Shown piece by piece: positions 43,423 through 51,379 of a stretch of DNA of 64,000 nucleotides (position 1 is its first letter; every line of letters starts with the position of its first letter). The translations under genes were made by a program, and so were the position numbers. The notes beneath the pieces were generated by a model. The model had not been told where the DNA came from. It was given only the letters and a program-made list of their open reading frames with translations, and made no database searches. The DNA comes from Bacteroidia bacterium (lineage in GTDB: Bacteria > Bacteroidota > Bacteroidia > J057). The stretch lies in assembly GCA_022760475.1 (NCBI GenBank), contig JALEFZ010000089.1, positions 1 through 64,000 of the forward strand. The letters are read 5' to 3'.

Positions 43423-45054
43423 ATGACAAAAGGAAAAATACCTTCAGAATTAATCATCGTTTTTTTGGCAATGCTCTGCTATTTGCCATTCCTTGGCAGG
43501 GTACATCTTTTCGATTGGGATGAAATTAATTTTGCCGAGTCTGCCAGAGAAATGCTGGCATCAGGAGAATACACCTACGTACAGATAAATTTTGAACCCT
43601 TCTGGGAAAAACCTCCCCTCTTTATCTGGATACAGGCTTTTTTCATGAAATTATTTGGGGTAGGGGAGTATAGTTCTCGCCTACCAAACGCAATCTGTGG
43701 GGTCTTTACCCTTCTTTCTCTCTTCTGGATTGGGAAAAAAGAATTTAATGCGAGGTTCGGATGGTTGTGGACGATCGCCCACGGAGCATCCATCCTGCCA
43801 TTTTTATACTTCAAATCTGGTATCATAGATCCCTGGTTCAATCTCTTCATTTTCCTGGGCATCTATTTTGGATACAGGTACCTCTGTAAGGATGACGGTA
43901 AATGGAAGCATGTCCTGCTGCTAGGAATGTTCACGGGTTTGAGTATGCTTACGAAAGGACCCGTAGGGCCTTTACTGGTTGGATTGACAGGAGGAATTTT
44001 CTGGCTTGTGAATTGGAAAAAGGGATTCTCCATCAGAATTAAAGATGTATTGCTAGGCTTACTGGCATTTGCCTTAACAGGTGGTTTTTGGTTTTTCCTC
44101 CAAATCCTGGCTGGGCGTTGGGATGTAGTCATGGATTTCCTGCTTTATCAAGTTCGATTGTTCCAGACCAAGGATGCTGGTCATGGAGGATTCTTTGGTT
44201 ATCATGCTGTGGTTTTACTTGTTGGTTTGTTTCCAGCCTCGATTTTTGCCCTTGGCGAGCTCTTTAAGAAAGGTGTAAGTGAGCAACTGTCAAGCCTAAG
44301 CCAAATAATGAAAGTGTGCTTTTGGGTTGTCCTGATTCTCTTTTCCATTGTAGAAACCAAAATTGTCCATTATTCCTCAATGGCATATTTCCCTATAAGT
44401 TTCCTGGCAGCTCAGTATTTGATTACGAGAGAAAAATGGACAAACTGGCAACTGATAATTTTGCTTTTTATAGGCTCTATTTTAGGTATTGCTGTATCAA
44501 GCCTTGCCTTTTGGCCGGGTATTCAGACTTACCTACTAGAAAATGTCAGCATAAAAGACAGTTTTGCCCTTGAAGCACTCAAAACAGAGATTCATTGGGG
44601 AGGGTATGAGTTTTGGCCTGGAATTATTATTCTCCTAGGCTTGGTCTTTGTGATTTGGAAGCGGAATTATTTCTTTCAAAGTAGCAGGCTAATCTTTGGA
44701 ATTAACGCCGTATTCCTTTTTTTGACCCTCACATGGGTAGTTCCTCAAGTGGAAAAATTTTCTCAAGGCGCAGCCATTGAATTTTTCGAAAGTAAAGCAC
44801 AAGAAGACTGCTACCTTGTGTCCTTTAATTACAAAAGCTACGTTCCCTACTTTTATGGGAAGGTTCCTCCTGGTCAGAGCCAGGAATCCAAGGATAAGTT
44901 TTGGTTATTGATGGGGGAGATCGATAAACCGGTATACCTTTCCTCCAAAATCAAATACAAGGATCGCCTGATGGAAGTCCAGCCTGAACTGGAATATTTG
45001 TACGGGAAAAATGGTTTTATTTTCTTCGTTAGAAATCCAAAAAAAGCTCGATGA
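43423..45054 (+). CDS. GT39/ArnT-like membrane glycosyltransferase
   Basis: A 543-residue integral membrane protein from ATG 43423 (a TTG at 43390 is also in frame). About 11-13 transmembrane helices; the first loop carries FDWDEINFAESAREML, where the D/E pair is characteristic of PMT/ArnT glycosyltransferases that transfer sugars from polyprenyl phosphate. The next gene overlaps by 4 bp and encodes a GT2 enzyme, the usual source of the polyprenyl-phosphate sugar, so the two probably form a pathway for envelope glycan or protein glycosylation. Confidence 0.83.
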   Translation: MTKGKIPSELIIVFLAMLCYLPFLGRVHLFDWDEINFAESAREMLASGEYTYVQINFEPFWEKPPLFIWIQAFFMKLFGVGEYSSRLPNAICGVFTLLSLFWIGKKEFNARFGWLWTIAHGASILPFLYFKSGIIDPWFNLFIFLGIYFGYRYLCKDDGKWKHVLLLGMFTGLSMLTKGPVGPLLVGLTGGIFWLVNWKKGFSIRIKDVLLGLLAFALTGGFWFFLQILAGRWDVVMDFLLYQVRLFQTKDAGHGGFFGYHAVVLLVGLFPASIFALGELFKKGVSEQLSSLSQIMKVCFWVVLILFSIVETKIVHYSSMAYFPISFLAAQYLITREKWTNWQLIILLFIGSILGIAVSSLAFWPGIQTYLLENVSIKDSFALEALKTEIHWGGYEFWPGIIILLGLVFVIWKRNYFFQSSRLIFGINAVFLFLTLTWVVPQVEKFSQGAAIEFFESKAQEDCYLVSFNYKSYVPYFYGKVPPGQSQESKDKFWLLMGEIDKPVYLSSKIKYKDRLMEVQPELEYLYGKNGFIFFVRNPKKAR

Positions 45055-45845
45055 TAAAGGATAAAATCGTTACTGTGGTCATGCCTGCCTACAATGCGGC
45101 GAAAACATTGCCACAAACCTATGCAGAAATACCCCACGATATTGTGGACTATGTAGTTCTGGTAGACGACAGAAGCAGTGATGAAACCATAAAAACTGCC
45201 ATGGAGCTGGGAATTGAGCACATCATTCCTCACACAAAAAATAAGGGCTATGGCGGAAACCAAAAGTCATGTTACAACAAGGCATTGGAACTTGGGTCTG
45301 ACATTGTCATCATGCTTCATCCTGACTATCAGTACACACCCAAGCTGCTTCACAGCATGTGCTACCTCATCGCCAATGATGTCTACCATGTAGTGCTTGG
45401 CTCTAGAATCCTGGGGAAAGGTGCATTAAAGGGAGGTATGCCCATTTACAAATACATTGCCAACCGCTTTCTGACCCTCTTTCAAAACATCATGATGGGA
45501 CAAAAGTTGTCTGAGTACCATACAGGTTACAGGGCATTCTCAAAGGAAGTACTCCATGCTGTCAATTACATGGAGAACTCTGACGATTTTGTATTTGACA
45601 ACCAAATGCTAGCTCAAATTTGCTATCAGGGATATGAAATAGCCGAAATTACTTGCCCCACCAAATATTTCAAGGAAGCCTCTTCCATTAATTTTTCCAG
45701 ATCTGTAAAATATGGAATGGGCGTGCTTGGAGTGTCCATGCAATACTTTTTCAGTAAGCTGGGGATAAAGAAGGCGAACATCTTCAAGAAGCCTGGAAAT
45801 ATTGAGCAAGTGGCAGAGCTTAATGTTCCTGTCAACAATGCTTGA
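45051..45845 (+). CDS. GT2 glycosyltransferase (DPM1/dolichyl-phosphate-sugar synthase-like)
   Basis: A 264-residue GT-A-fold enzyme: VTVVMPAYNAAKTLPQTYAEI at the N terminus, the DDRSSDET nucleotide site (about 39-46), and HPDYQYTP (DXD-like) near residue 90. It probably makes a polyprenyl-phosphate sugar in the inner membrane for the overlapping GT39 enzyme. The C-terminal part lacks the two transmembrane helices of some family members. Convergent with the NarL regulator gene, 18 bp away. Confidence 0.87.
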   Translation: MIKDKIVTVVMPAYNAAKTLPQTYAEIPHDIVDYVVLVDDRSSDETIKTAMELGIEHIIPHTKNKGYGGNQKSCYNKALELGSDIVIMLHPDYQYTPKLLHSMCYLIANDVYHVVLGSRILGKGALKGGMPIYKYIANRFLTLFQNIMMGQKLSEYHTGYRAFSKEVLHAVNYMENSDDFVFDNQMLAQICYQGYEIAEITCPTKYFKEASSINFSRSVKYGMGVLGVSMQYFFSKLGIKKANIFKKPGNIEQVAELNVPVNNA

Positions 45846-45863
45846 GAATAGGATTTCGGCTTT

Positions 45864-46538
45864 TCAATCCAACAAATTGTATTCGTAAGCAGCCTTCACC
45901 AGACCAGCGGTATTTTTGGCGCTGAGCTTTCGCAAAAGGCTTTTCCTGTGGGATATAACCGTTGATGGGCTGATAAATAATTTCTCAGCGATTTCATCTG
46001 TAGTAAGCTCCTCAATGATCAGGTGTAAGATCTCCTTCTCCCTACGGGTAATTTTGGGCATAGATTGGGTATTGGAAGAACCAGAAGGTCTCAAGCCCGA
46101 GAGAATTAAATCTGTAACTTCCTTTCCAAAGTATTCATCTCCTCGCTCAACAGTCAAAATGGCTTCTACCAATTCCTTCCTGTCTGTATTCTTTAACAAA
46201 TAACCATTCGCACCTGCACGGATCATCCTGCTGATGAAACCGGGTTCCTGGTGCATGGTCAAAGCCAAAATCTTTATATGTGGAAAGGCCTTTTTGATTT
46301 GCTGACAAAGGCTGATGCCACTTATATCCGGAAGATTGATGTCCAGGAGAATGACATCAATATTTGGGTTATTCTCCAAAAAGGTCATCGTACTCTTCCC
46401 ATCGGGGCAGTGTCCCTGGATGGATATATTATCTACACTTTCAAGTAGTGCTTTTATGCCGTCTGCCAATACGAAATGATCATCCACTAAAATAACTCGA
46501 ATTTTTACCTGATGATCTTCTTGTTGTGTGATTTCCAT
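45864..46538 (-). CDS. NarL/LuxR-family response regulator
   Basis: A 224-residue two-domain regulator: receiver domain (about 13-128; D19, D20, phosphoacceptor D66, K116) and LuxR-type HTH (about 157-217, TRREKEILHLIIEELTTDEIAEKL). It is the last gene of a four-gene unit with a TPR histidine kinase, a porin-like protein and a type-1 copper protein, and is probably activated by that kinase. Confidence 0.92.
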   Translation of the reverse strand: MEITQQEDHQVKIRVILVDDHFVLADGIKALLESVDNISIQGHCPDGKSTMTFLENNPNIDVILLDINLPDISGISLCQQIKKAFPHIKILALTMHQEPGFISRMIRAGANGYLLKNTDRKELVEAILTVERGDEYFGKEVTDLILSGLRPSGSSNTQSMPKITRREKEILHLIIEELTTDEIAEKLFISPSTVISHRKSLLRKLSAKNTAGLVKAAYEYNLLD

Positions 46539-46561
46539 GTTTTTTCGAATGACTGGTTTTG

Positions 46562-48892
46562 TTATGTGTTTGTTGGGTCAGGTTTATGGGGAATTTCAAT
46601 GTTTACGGTAGTTCCATTCCCAGGAGAAGAATCCATGTCCAGGATGCCTCCCAGGTACTCTACCCTGGCTCTTATATTTTTCAGGCCAATGCCTTCATTT
46701 ACCAATTTGGTGCTGTCAAAGCCCTTGCCATCGTCCTCTACGGTCAATAACAATAGCTCATCTTCCAGAGCCAATTGCAGGAAAATTTCCTTGGCTTCTG
46801 CATGCTTGACCACATTTCTGAGAAGTTCTTGAATGATTCTATATACCGATAACTGAACATCTTCTGACAATGGATTTTCAAGTCCATGTGTATGGTGGTC
46901 GATATTGAGTTTGTAATGGTTGGCAGTGAGTTGAACAAGGCTGTGTATTGCCTGCTCCAATCCATATTCCTTGAGTGTAGAAGATAACATATTATGTGAA
47001 ATACTTCTTACCTCCTTGCAGGCATGGTCAAGCAATTTTTCCGCTTTTCGGTAATGCTGTGAGTTTAATGCTTTTGGAAACTCAACCTCCAAGGTTTGAA
47101 AAAGAACTTTTACTGAAGCTAGCAGGGCTCCTAGGCCATCATGAAGTTCTCTGGCGACCCTTTGCCGCTCCTGCTCTTCCCCTTGAAGTACCGCACGAAG
47201 TTTCAGGGTTTCAGCCTCCTTCTCCATCGTGATCATGCGCTGTTTGAGTAATTTCTGGCGGTTGTGGTAGTTGTAGAAAAAGAAAGCAAAAAGAACCAGC
47301 AGTAAAGTCACACTACCAATCAGGATATAGTTTTGTTGGGTTTTGGCTAAAATGATGGACTTGTTTTTTTCAAGTTCCAATTGCTTGTTGGCTACTTCAA
47401 CGGCCAACTCTGCGTTCAGTCGATCTTTCTGTTCGGCTTGGTACCGGGATTCCATTTCCTGGACAATCCTGGTGCTTTCCTGGTTGAAGATGGAGTCTCT
47501 CAGCTGACTTTGTTTTTTTTCTAAGGCATAGGCTCTTGAAAATTCTCCCATAAGCCCATACGCTTCTGCCTGTAATTTATATGTCCTTTGTAAACTCCTA
47601 TTGCTGCCCAACTGTTTGCTCAAACTTTCTGCTTCCTTCAGATGAATCATGGCCTGTTTGGCTTGGCCTTGCTTCAAGTAGATGTTGGAGATACTCAGCT
47701 CAATGTCAAGCATACCCGGTTTTTCAGAATACTTGCTTTTGTGGGCCAAGGCGGCATTCAACAACTGCAAAGCCTCTCGATAATTGGCCTTTTCTTTGAG
47801 AATTTCGGCTACGATGACCATAATATTGAGGGCTTCTGTAGGCTGGTTCAGTTGATCGAAATAGATGTTGGAAGCTGTCCTAAGATTGGCTATCGCTTCT
47901 TCTTCTATGCCTAGTTTTTGTTGTGCCAATCCAATGTATTTATAATTGCTGGCCTGAAGTTGTAAAAAGCCCAATGGAATGAGGTATTCAAGAGATTTTT
48001 CTCCATACTCAATTGTCTTAGGCCAATTTTCCTGTTTGAAGTAGCTCTGACCTATATCGGAAAGTATGCCTGTGATCAGTAAGGTATCCTTCAACTTTTC
48101 AGCTATGTCAAGAGCCTGTATAAGGTAGGTCTGACCTTCGGCGAATTTGCCTTGAGATGAAAGCATCTGCCCGAGCTGGGTAAGGTCACTAATTAATTCT
48201 TCATACTCTCCATTCCTCTGTTTAAGTTGAAGCAACTGCTCGAAATACATTTTTGAGGAATCCCATTTGCCCAAGGAAAAATAAATCGTAGAAAGCTGGT
48301 TAAGTACCTCTCCCATGCCCTCCTGCAGTTCATGTTCCCTTGCTACCGCATAAGCTTGTTTCAGGTAATTTATACTAAGTTCCTGTTTCTCTTCATAAAT
48401 GGCCAATAAAGCAATTCCGTTAAGGCATTTGTAATGCAGCAGGTGGTCGGTGGGATTGCCAATGAGATTCAATGCTTTTTTAAAGTGTTGTTCCGCTGCT
48501 CTAATTTCTCTGAGGTAATAATTGACATATGCCAGGTGGAAATGTATTTTTTCTTGATTCCCTTTGGCTTTTCCCGCTTGCAATAGGCTGTCGGCCTTTT
48601 GTAGGTCGCCGAGGGCTGGCTGATAGCGGAAGTACGCAGATGGCAATTCTGTTCGGAATTTGTGGGCAGTAATTTCAGCTTTTGGGGAGGATGGATAACT
48701 GTTTAAGAGCCGTTGACTCAGTTTATCAAGGGCTTCCCAGTCTTGGGCTTCTACCTGCTTTATACCCTTGAGGATCAGCTTATCAAGGCCTCTTTCCTGG
48801 GCAAAAATTGCCTGAGGAATCACAAAAATGAAGCCTATCATCGAAGTGATGAAGAGTAGTTTGAGTAATCTTTCATTCATGTAATTCATCAT
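46562..48892 (-). CDS. TPR sensor histidine kinase (HisKA_3 type)
   Basis: A 776-residue protein from ATG 48892. Signal peptide or N-terminal helix, about 8-9 tetratricopeptide repeats in the periplasm (residues ~60-430), a transmembrane helix near 515-540, then the NarL-partner-type dimerisation domain with phosphoacceptor H584 (ERQRVARELHDGLGALLAS) and a HATPase domain. Bacteroidota TPR kinases of this type detect envelope signals by unknown means. It lies 16 bp downstream of the porin-like gene. Confidence 0.9.
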   Translation of the reverse strand: MMNYMNERLLKLLFITSMIGFIFVIPQAIFAQERGLDKLILKGIKQVEAQDWEALDKLSQRLLNSYPSSPKAEITAHKFRTELPSAYFRYQPALGDLQKADSLLQAGKAKGNQEKIHFHLAYVNYYLREIRAAEQHFKKALNLIGNPTDHLLHYKCLNGIALLAIYEEKQELSINYLKQAYAVAREHELQEGMGEVLNQLSTIYFSLGKWDSSKMYFEQLLQLKQRNGEYEELISDLTQLGQMLSSQGKFAEGQTYLIQALDIAEKLKDTLLITGILSDIGQSYFKQENWPKTIEYGEKSLEYLIPLGFLQLQASNYKYIGLAQQKLGIEEEAIANLRTASNIYFDQLNQPTEALNIMVIVAEILKEKANYREALQLLNAALAHKSKYSEKPGMLDIELSISNIYLKQGQAKQAMIHLKEAESLSKQLGSNRSLQRTYKLQAEAYGLMGEFSRAYALEKKQSQLRDSIFNQESTRIVQEMESRYQAEQKDRLNAELAVEVANKQLELEKNKSIILAKTQQNYILIGSVTLLLVLFAFFFYNYHNRQKLLKQRMITMEKEAETLKLRAVLQGEEQERQRVARELHDGLGALLASVKVLFQTLEVEFPKALNSQHYRKAEKLLDHACKEVRSISHNMLSSTLKEYGLEQAIHSLVQLTANHYKLNIDHHTHGLENPLSEDVQLSVYRIIQELLRNVVKHAEAKEIFLQLALEDELLLLTVEDDGKGFDSTKLVNEGIGLKNIRARVEYLGGILDMDSSPGNGTTVNIEIPHKPDPTNT

Positions 48893-48908
48893 TTCTATTT
48901 TACTACTA

Positions 48909-50153
48909 CTACAAATACAAGATAATCTGTGCCCTGAATTGATTGAGGTTCCAGTTTTTATTTTGGACGGGCTGGGTTGCAATGCTCATTTGAAACAGGG
49001 CGTTTCTATTAATCGGGACACCAATGGCCAAGCTATGCCTGAAGGTATTGTCATCCCAATTGGAGAAATCCGAGTTCTCATCAGGGTTGGGTCCAAAGCG
49101 CATGTAGCCGAAGCGGTAAGCGACATAAGCTCCAGGCCAGAAGGGCATTTCTGCCTTTAGGTCTGCATAGCCTGAAAGGCTCGAAAGTCGCCTGGACAGG
49201 ACCTCACCATTGTCATCTAGTTCAAATTGATCATCTTCGTTCAGGTACACAGGTACCCAAAAAACTGATCCCAATACTTCAGTTCTAAATTCGAAGTAGG
49301 TATAGCCCAATTCTGTATGTATACCTGCCAACAGTTGCCTATAGGCGTTGAGTTGGGGCAAGATTGTATTATTTTCAGATGGGAGCATAAATCCTCCATA
49401 GTTGAAGGAAAATCCCTGTTTCCAGAAGTAGGTAGGTTGGAAATTTACCCGCAGCATGAGGTTGGGTTGAAATACTTCCTGATTCAAGCGGATTTGTGTG
49501 GGGTTGCCCTGCAGAATGGCGACATCGACACTGAGGGTATCTTTTTTTGGCTCCCAGTGAAACTGAAGTCCTGTTGTATAGCCGAGTTCGTAGGTAAAGG
49601 GGACTCCCCAATCTCTTTGGTCATCCAAGGTTAGGACTTGTGGCTCACGAAGTAATTCTGAGTATCCAAGAAATGAGGATACATTGATGAAGTAATTATA
49701 GGGAATGGGAGGGCTGATGAAAATCCGGTCTTGCGGGAGTGCCCTATCATAAAATGATCCAAAGGGTGTCTGAATCCTTCCAAGCTTGACTTTGAGTTTT
49801 CTATTGGTGCTATTCCAATAAGCATGAAGCTTTGGAACACGAAATTTGTTGAATTCTGCTCCCAGGTAGCGCATGTAGAGAAATCTACTATCAATCCCGA
49901 AGTTTGTGGAGAATTCAAGCCTGGCCAGGAGGTTTATTTCCTTTGGAGCGGCTCGCCAATTGGTAAAGCGGGCGTGTATGTTGTTGTAGTAATAATGTGA
50001 GTTTGGCCCTGCATAGCTGAGTTCTCCTACAAAACTTCCTCCTAGCTTCAGGCTAACCTGTGCCTGAGCCATCAGTCCAATCTGGAATAATAGGGTGAAA
50101 ATAACTTTTGTAAAGAGCGCACCCTGCTTATTTAGCGATCCGGTAGCTTTCAT
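48909..50153 (-). CDS. Outer-membrane porin-like protein
   Basis: A 414-residue exported protein from ATG 50153 (ATGA overlap with the upstream gene's stop). Signal peptide ending MAQAQV, then beta-strand-rich sequence with aromatic girdles, including LKVKLGRIQTPFGSFYDRAL and the C-terminal LNQFRAQIILYL strand typical of outer-membrane barrels with a final aromatic residue. Its closest resemblance is to the phosphate/alginate-type porins found next to copper-related genes; the solute is not predictable. Confidence 0.75.
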   Translation of the reverse strand: MKATGSLNKQGALFTKVIFTLLFQIGLMAQAQVSLKLGGSFVGELSYAGPNSHYYYNNIHARFTNWRAAPKEINLLARLEFSTNFGIDSRFLYMRYLGAEFNKFRVPKLHAYWNSTNRKLKVKLGRIQTPFGSFYDRALPQDRIFISPPIPYNYFINVSSFLGYSELLREPQVLTLDDQRDWGVPFTYELGYTTGLQFHWEPKKDTLSVDVAILQGNPTQIRLNQEVFQPNLMLRVNFQPTYFWKQGFSFNYGGFMLPSENNTILPQLNAYRQLLAGIHTELGYTYFEFRTEVLGSVFWVPVYLNEDDQFELDDNGEVLSRRLSSLSGYADLKAEMPFWPGAYVAYRFGYMRFGPNPDENSDFSNWDDNTFRHSLAIGVPINRNALFQMSIATQPVQNKNWNLNQFRAQIILYL

Positions 50154-50833
50154 TTCCAATGGATATCCTTTGTAACTATTTGTGAGCCAGATATTTCTAC
50201 ATCCTCTTCATGAGCTGGATATTCGGGATGATAAACCACCATTTTGTATTTTCCATCAGGTAGATTAGGGAGGGTATAACTATTATCCTTCCCAACCCTT
50301 ACAAAATAGGGAGTTTCCAAACTCAGGATGATGGCATTCATCTGTTCATGAATATCACAAAAAACCCTGATCAATCCTGATTTTTTTATTTTCTGAGGGT
50401 ATAGGTGCCCAGGTGGACGCCTACCAATGTTGAAGGTAGCACCTGGCGTACGGCTAAACACATTGTGGTATTCCTTGTCCTCGTTCAGGATGTAGACGGT
50501 AGAACCTTTGGTTACGGGCAAAACCCTGGGAAAGAAGTTCATCCCCTTTTGGGTCAAAACTGCATTTTGGGTAGGTTTAAGGCTAGGGGTAAAGGACGTG
50601 GGCTGTAGAATTACAATGCCCTGAGAAGGATCGTTAGCGCCCATTTCTGCATGTCCGCCTTCGTAATGCTTCATCCTTTTGAGAAGTTTTGCCTTTTTTT
50701 CTGGAAAAAAGACCTTACCCTTGAGGGTGCTTCCACTGGGACTTTGATGGTCATTGGAAAAAGTAGGAAAGGAAAAGGTCAACAAGCAAAAACAAAGGCA
50801 AAATATGCTTTTAAATGGATTTTGGAGATTCAT
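50150..50833 (-). CDS. Exported cupredoxin-domain protein (type-1 copper)
   Basis: A 227-residue exported protein (signal ends PTFSND). A cupredoxin domain (about 70-175) carries the full type-1 copper ligand set H123, C159, H162, M165 (EYHNVFS; VFCDIHEQM), followed by a short carboxypeptidase-regulatory-like beta domain (about 176-227). Its annotation in public sets is usually methylamine utilisation protein, but no methylamine genes are here. It starts an operon with the porin-like protein, the TPR kinase and the NarL regulator, suggesting periplasmic copper or redox function coupled to signalling. Confidence 0.82.
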   Translation of the reverse strand: MNLQNPFKSIFCLCFCLLTFSFPTFSNDHQSPSGSTLKGKVFFPEKKAKLLKRMKHYEGGHAEMGANDPSQGIVILQPTSFTPSLKPTQNAVLTQKGMNFFPRVLPVTKGSTVYILNEDKEYHNVFSRTPGATFNIGRRPPGHLYPQKIKKSGLIRVFCDIHEQMNAIILSLETPYFVRVGKDNSYTLPNLPDGKYKMVVYHPEYPAHEEDVEISGSQIVTKDIHWK

Positions 50834-51379
50834 GACAATTCAACTAAACCTGTGTAAAGAAGTAAATTGTACTTCTATTGTGATTCAAATTACGAATATA
50901 TAAAGGGATTGGAGGTGGGGAGCTTTAAAAATCCCCATAAATGAGGAGCGAATTTTTGTAAAAATTTAGCGCTAGGAATAATCTCTGTCTTGAGGGGATT
51001 CCACAAAATTAGTAGTCCCAGGCTAAAGATGGGAATTTTTATAATCAATTTTTAAAATTTACAATGAATTCATTATTTTAATTTAGCCCTATTTCAATAC
51101 CCACATTTATCTAAACTGGAAAATTACAATTCCATTATAGATAATAATTTTCCAGCCATGAAAGCCGTGCAATCATAAGCAGGGATCTGCCCCTAGCCAG
51201 CTGAATAGCATCTTAATACCTATCGGCTAGCTGACATGTTAGGCCTTGTACTTCTATTTTTCCTTAGAAATTTCGATTTTTGAATAGAGTAGGTAGAAAG
51301 TTCTATTGTCGAATTTTTATTTCACCTAGAATAACTTAGCTTACTGCTGCTTTAAACGCCCTTGTGATTGCTTTGAACA
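50834..51379. promoter_or_regulatory. Divergent regulatory region with repeated 13-mer
   Basis: A 546-bp AT-rich spacer without a gene. The 13-mer TTGTACTTCTATT occurs at 50867-50879 and 51246-51258, i.e. near each of the two divergent start regions. It may be a binding site, but this is only a sequence observation. Confidence 0.3.

Noticed and set aside
48893..48982. 30-codon N-terminal extension of the TPR kinase
   Set aside because: It overlaps the end of the upstream porin gene and precedes the normal signal segment; the start at 48892 is favoured.
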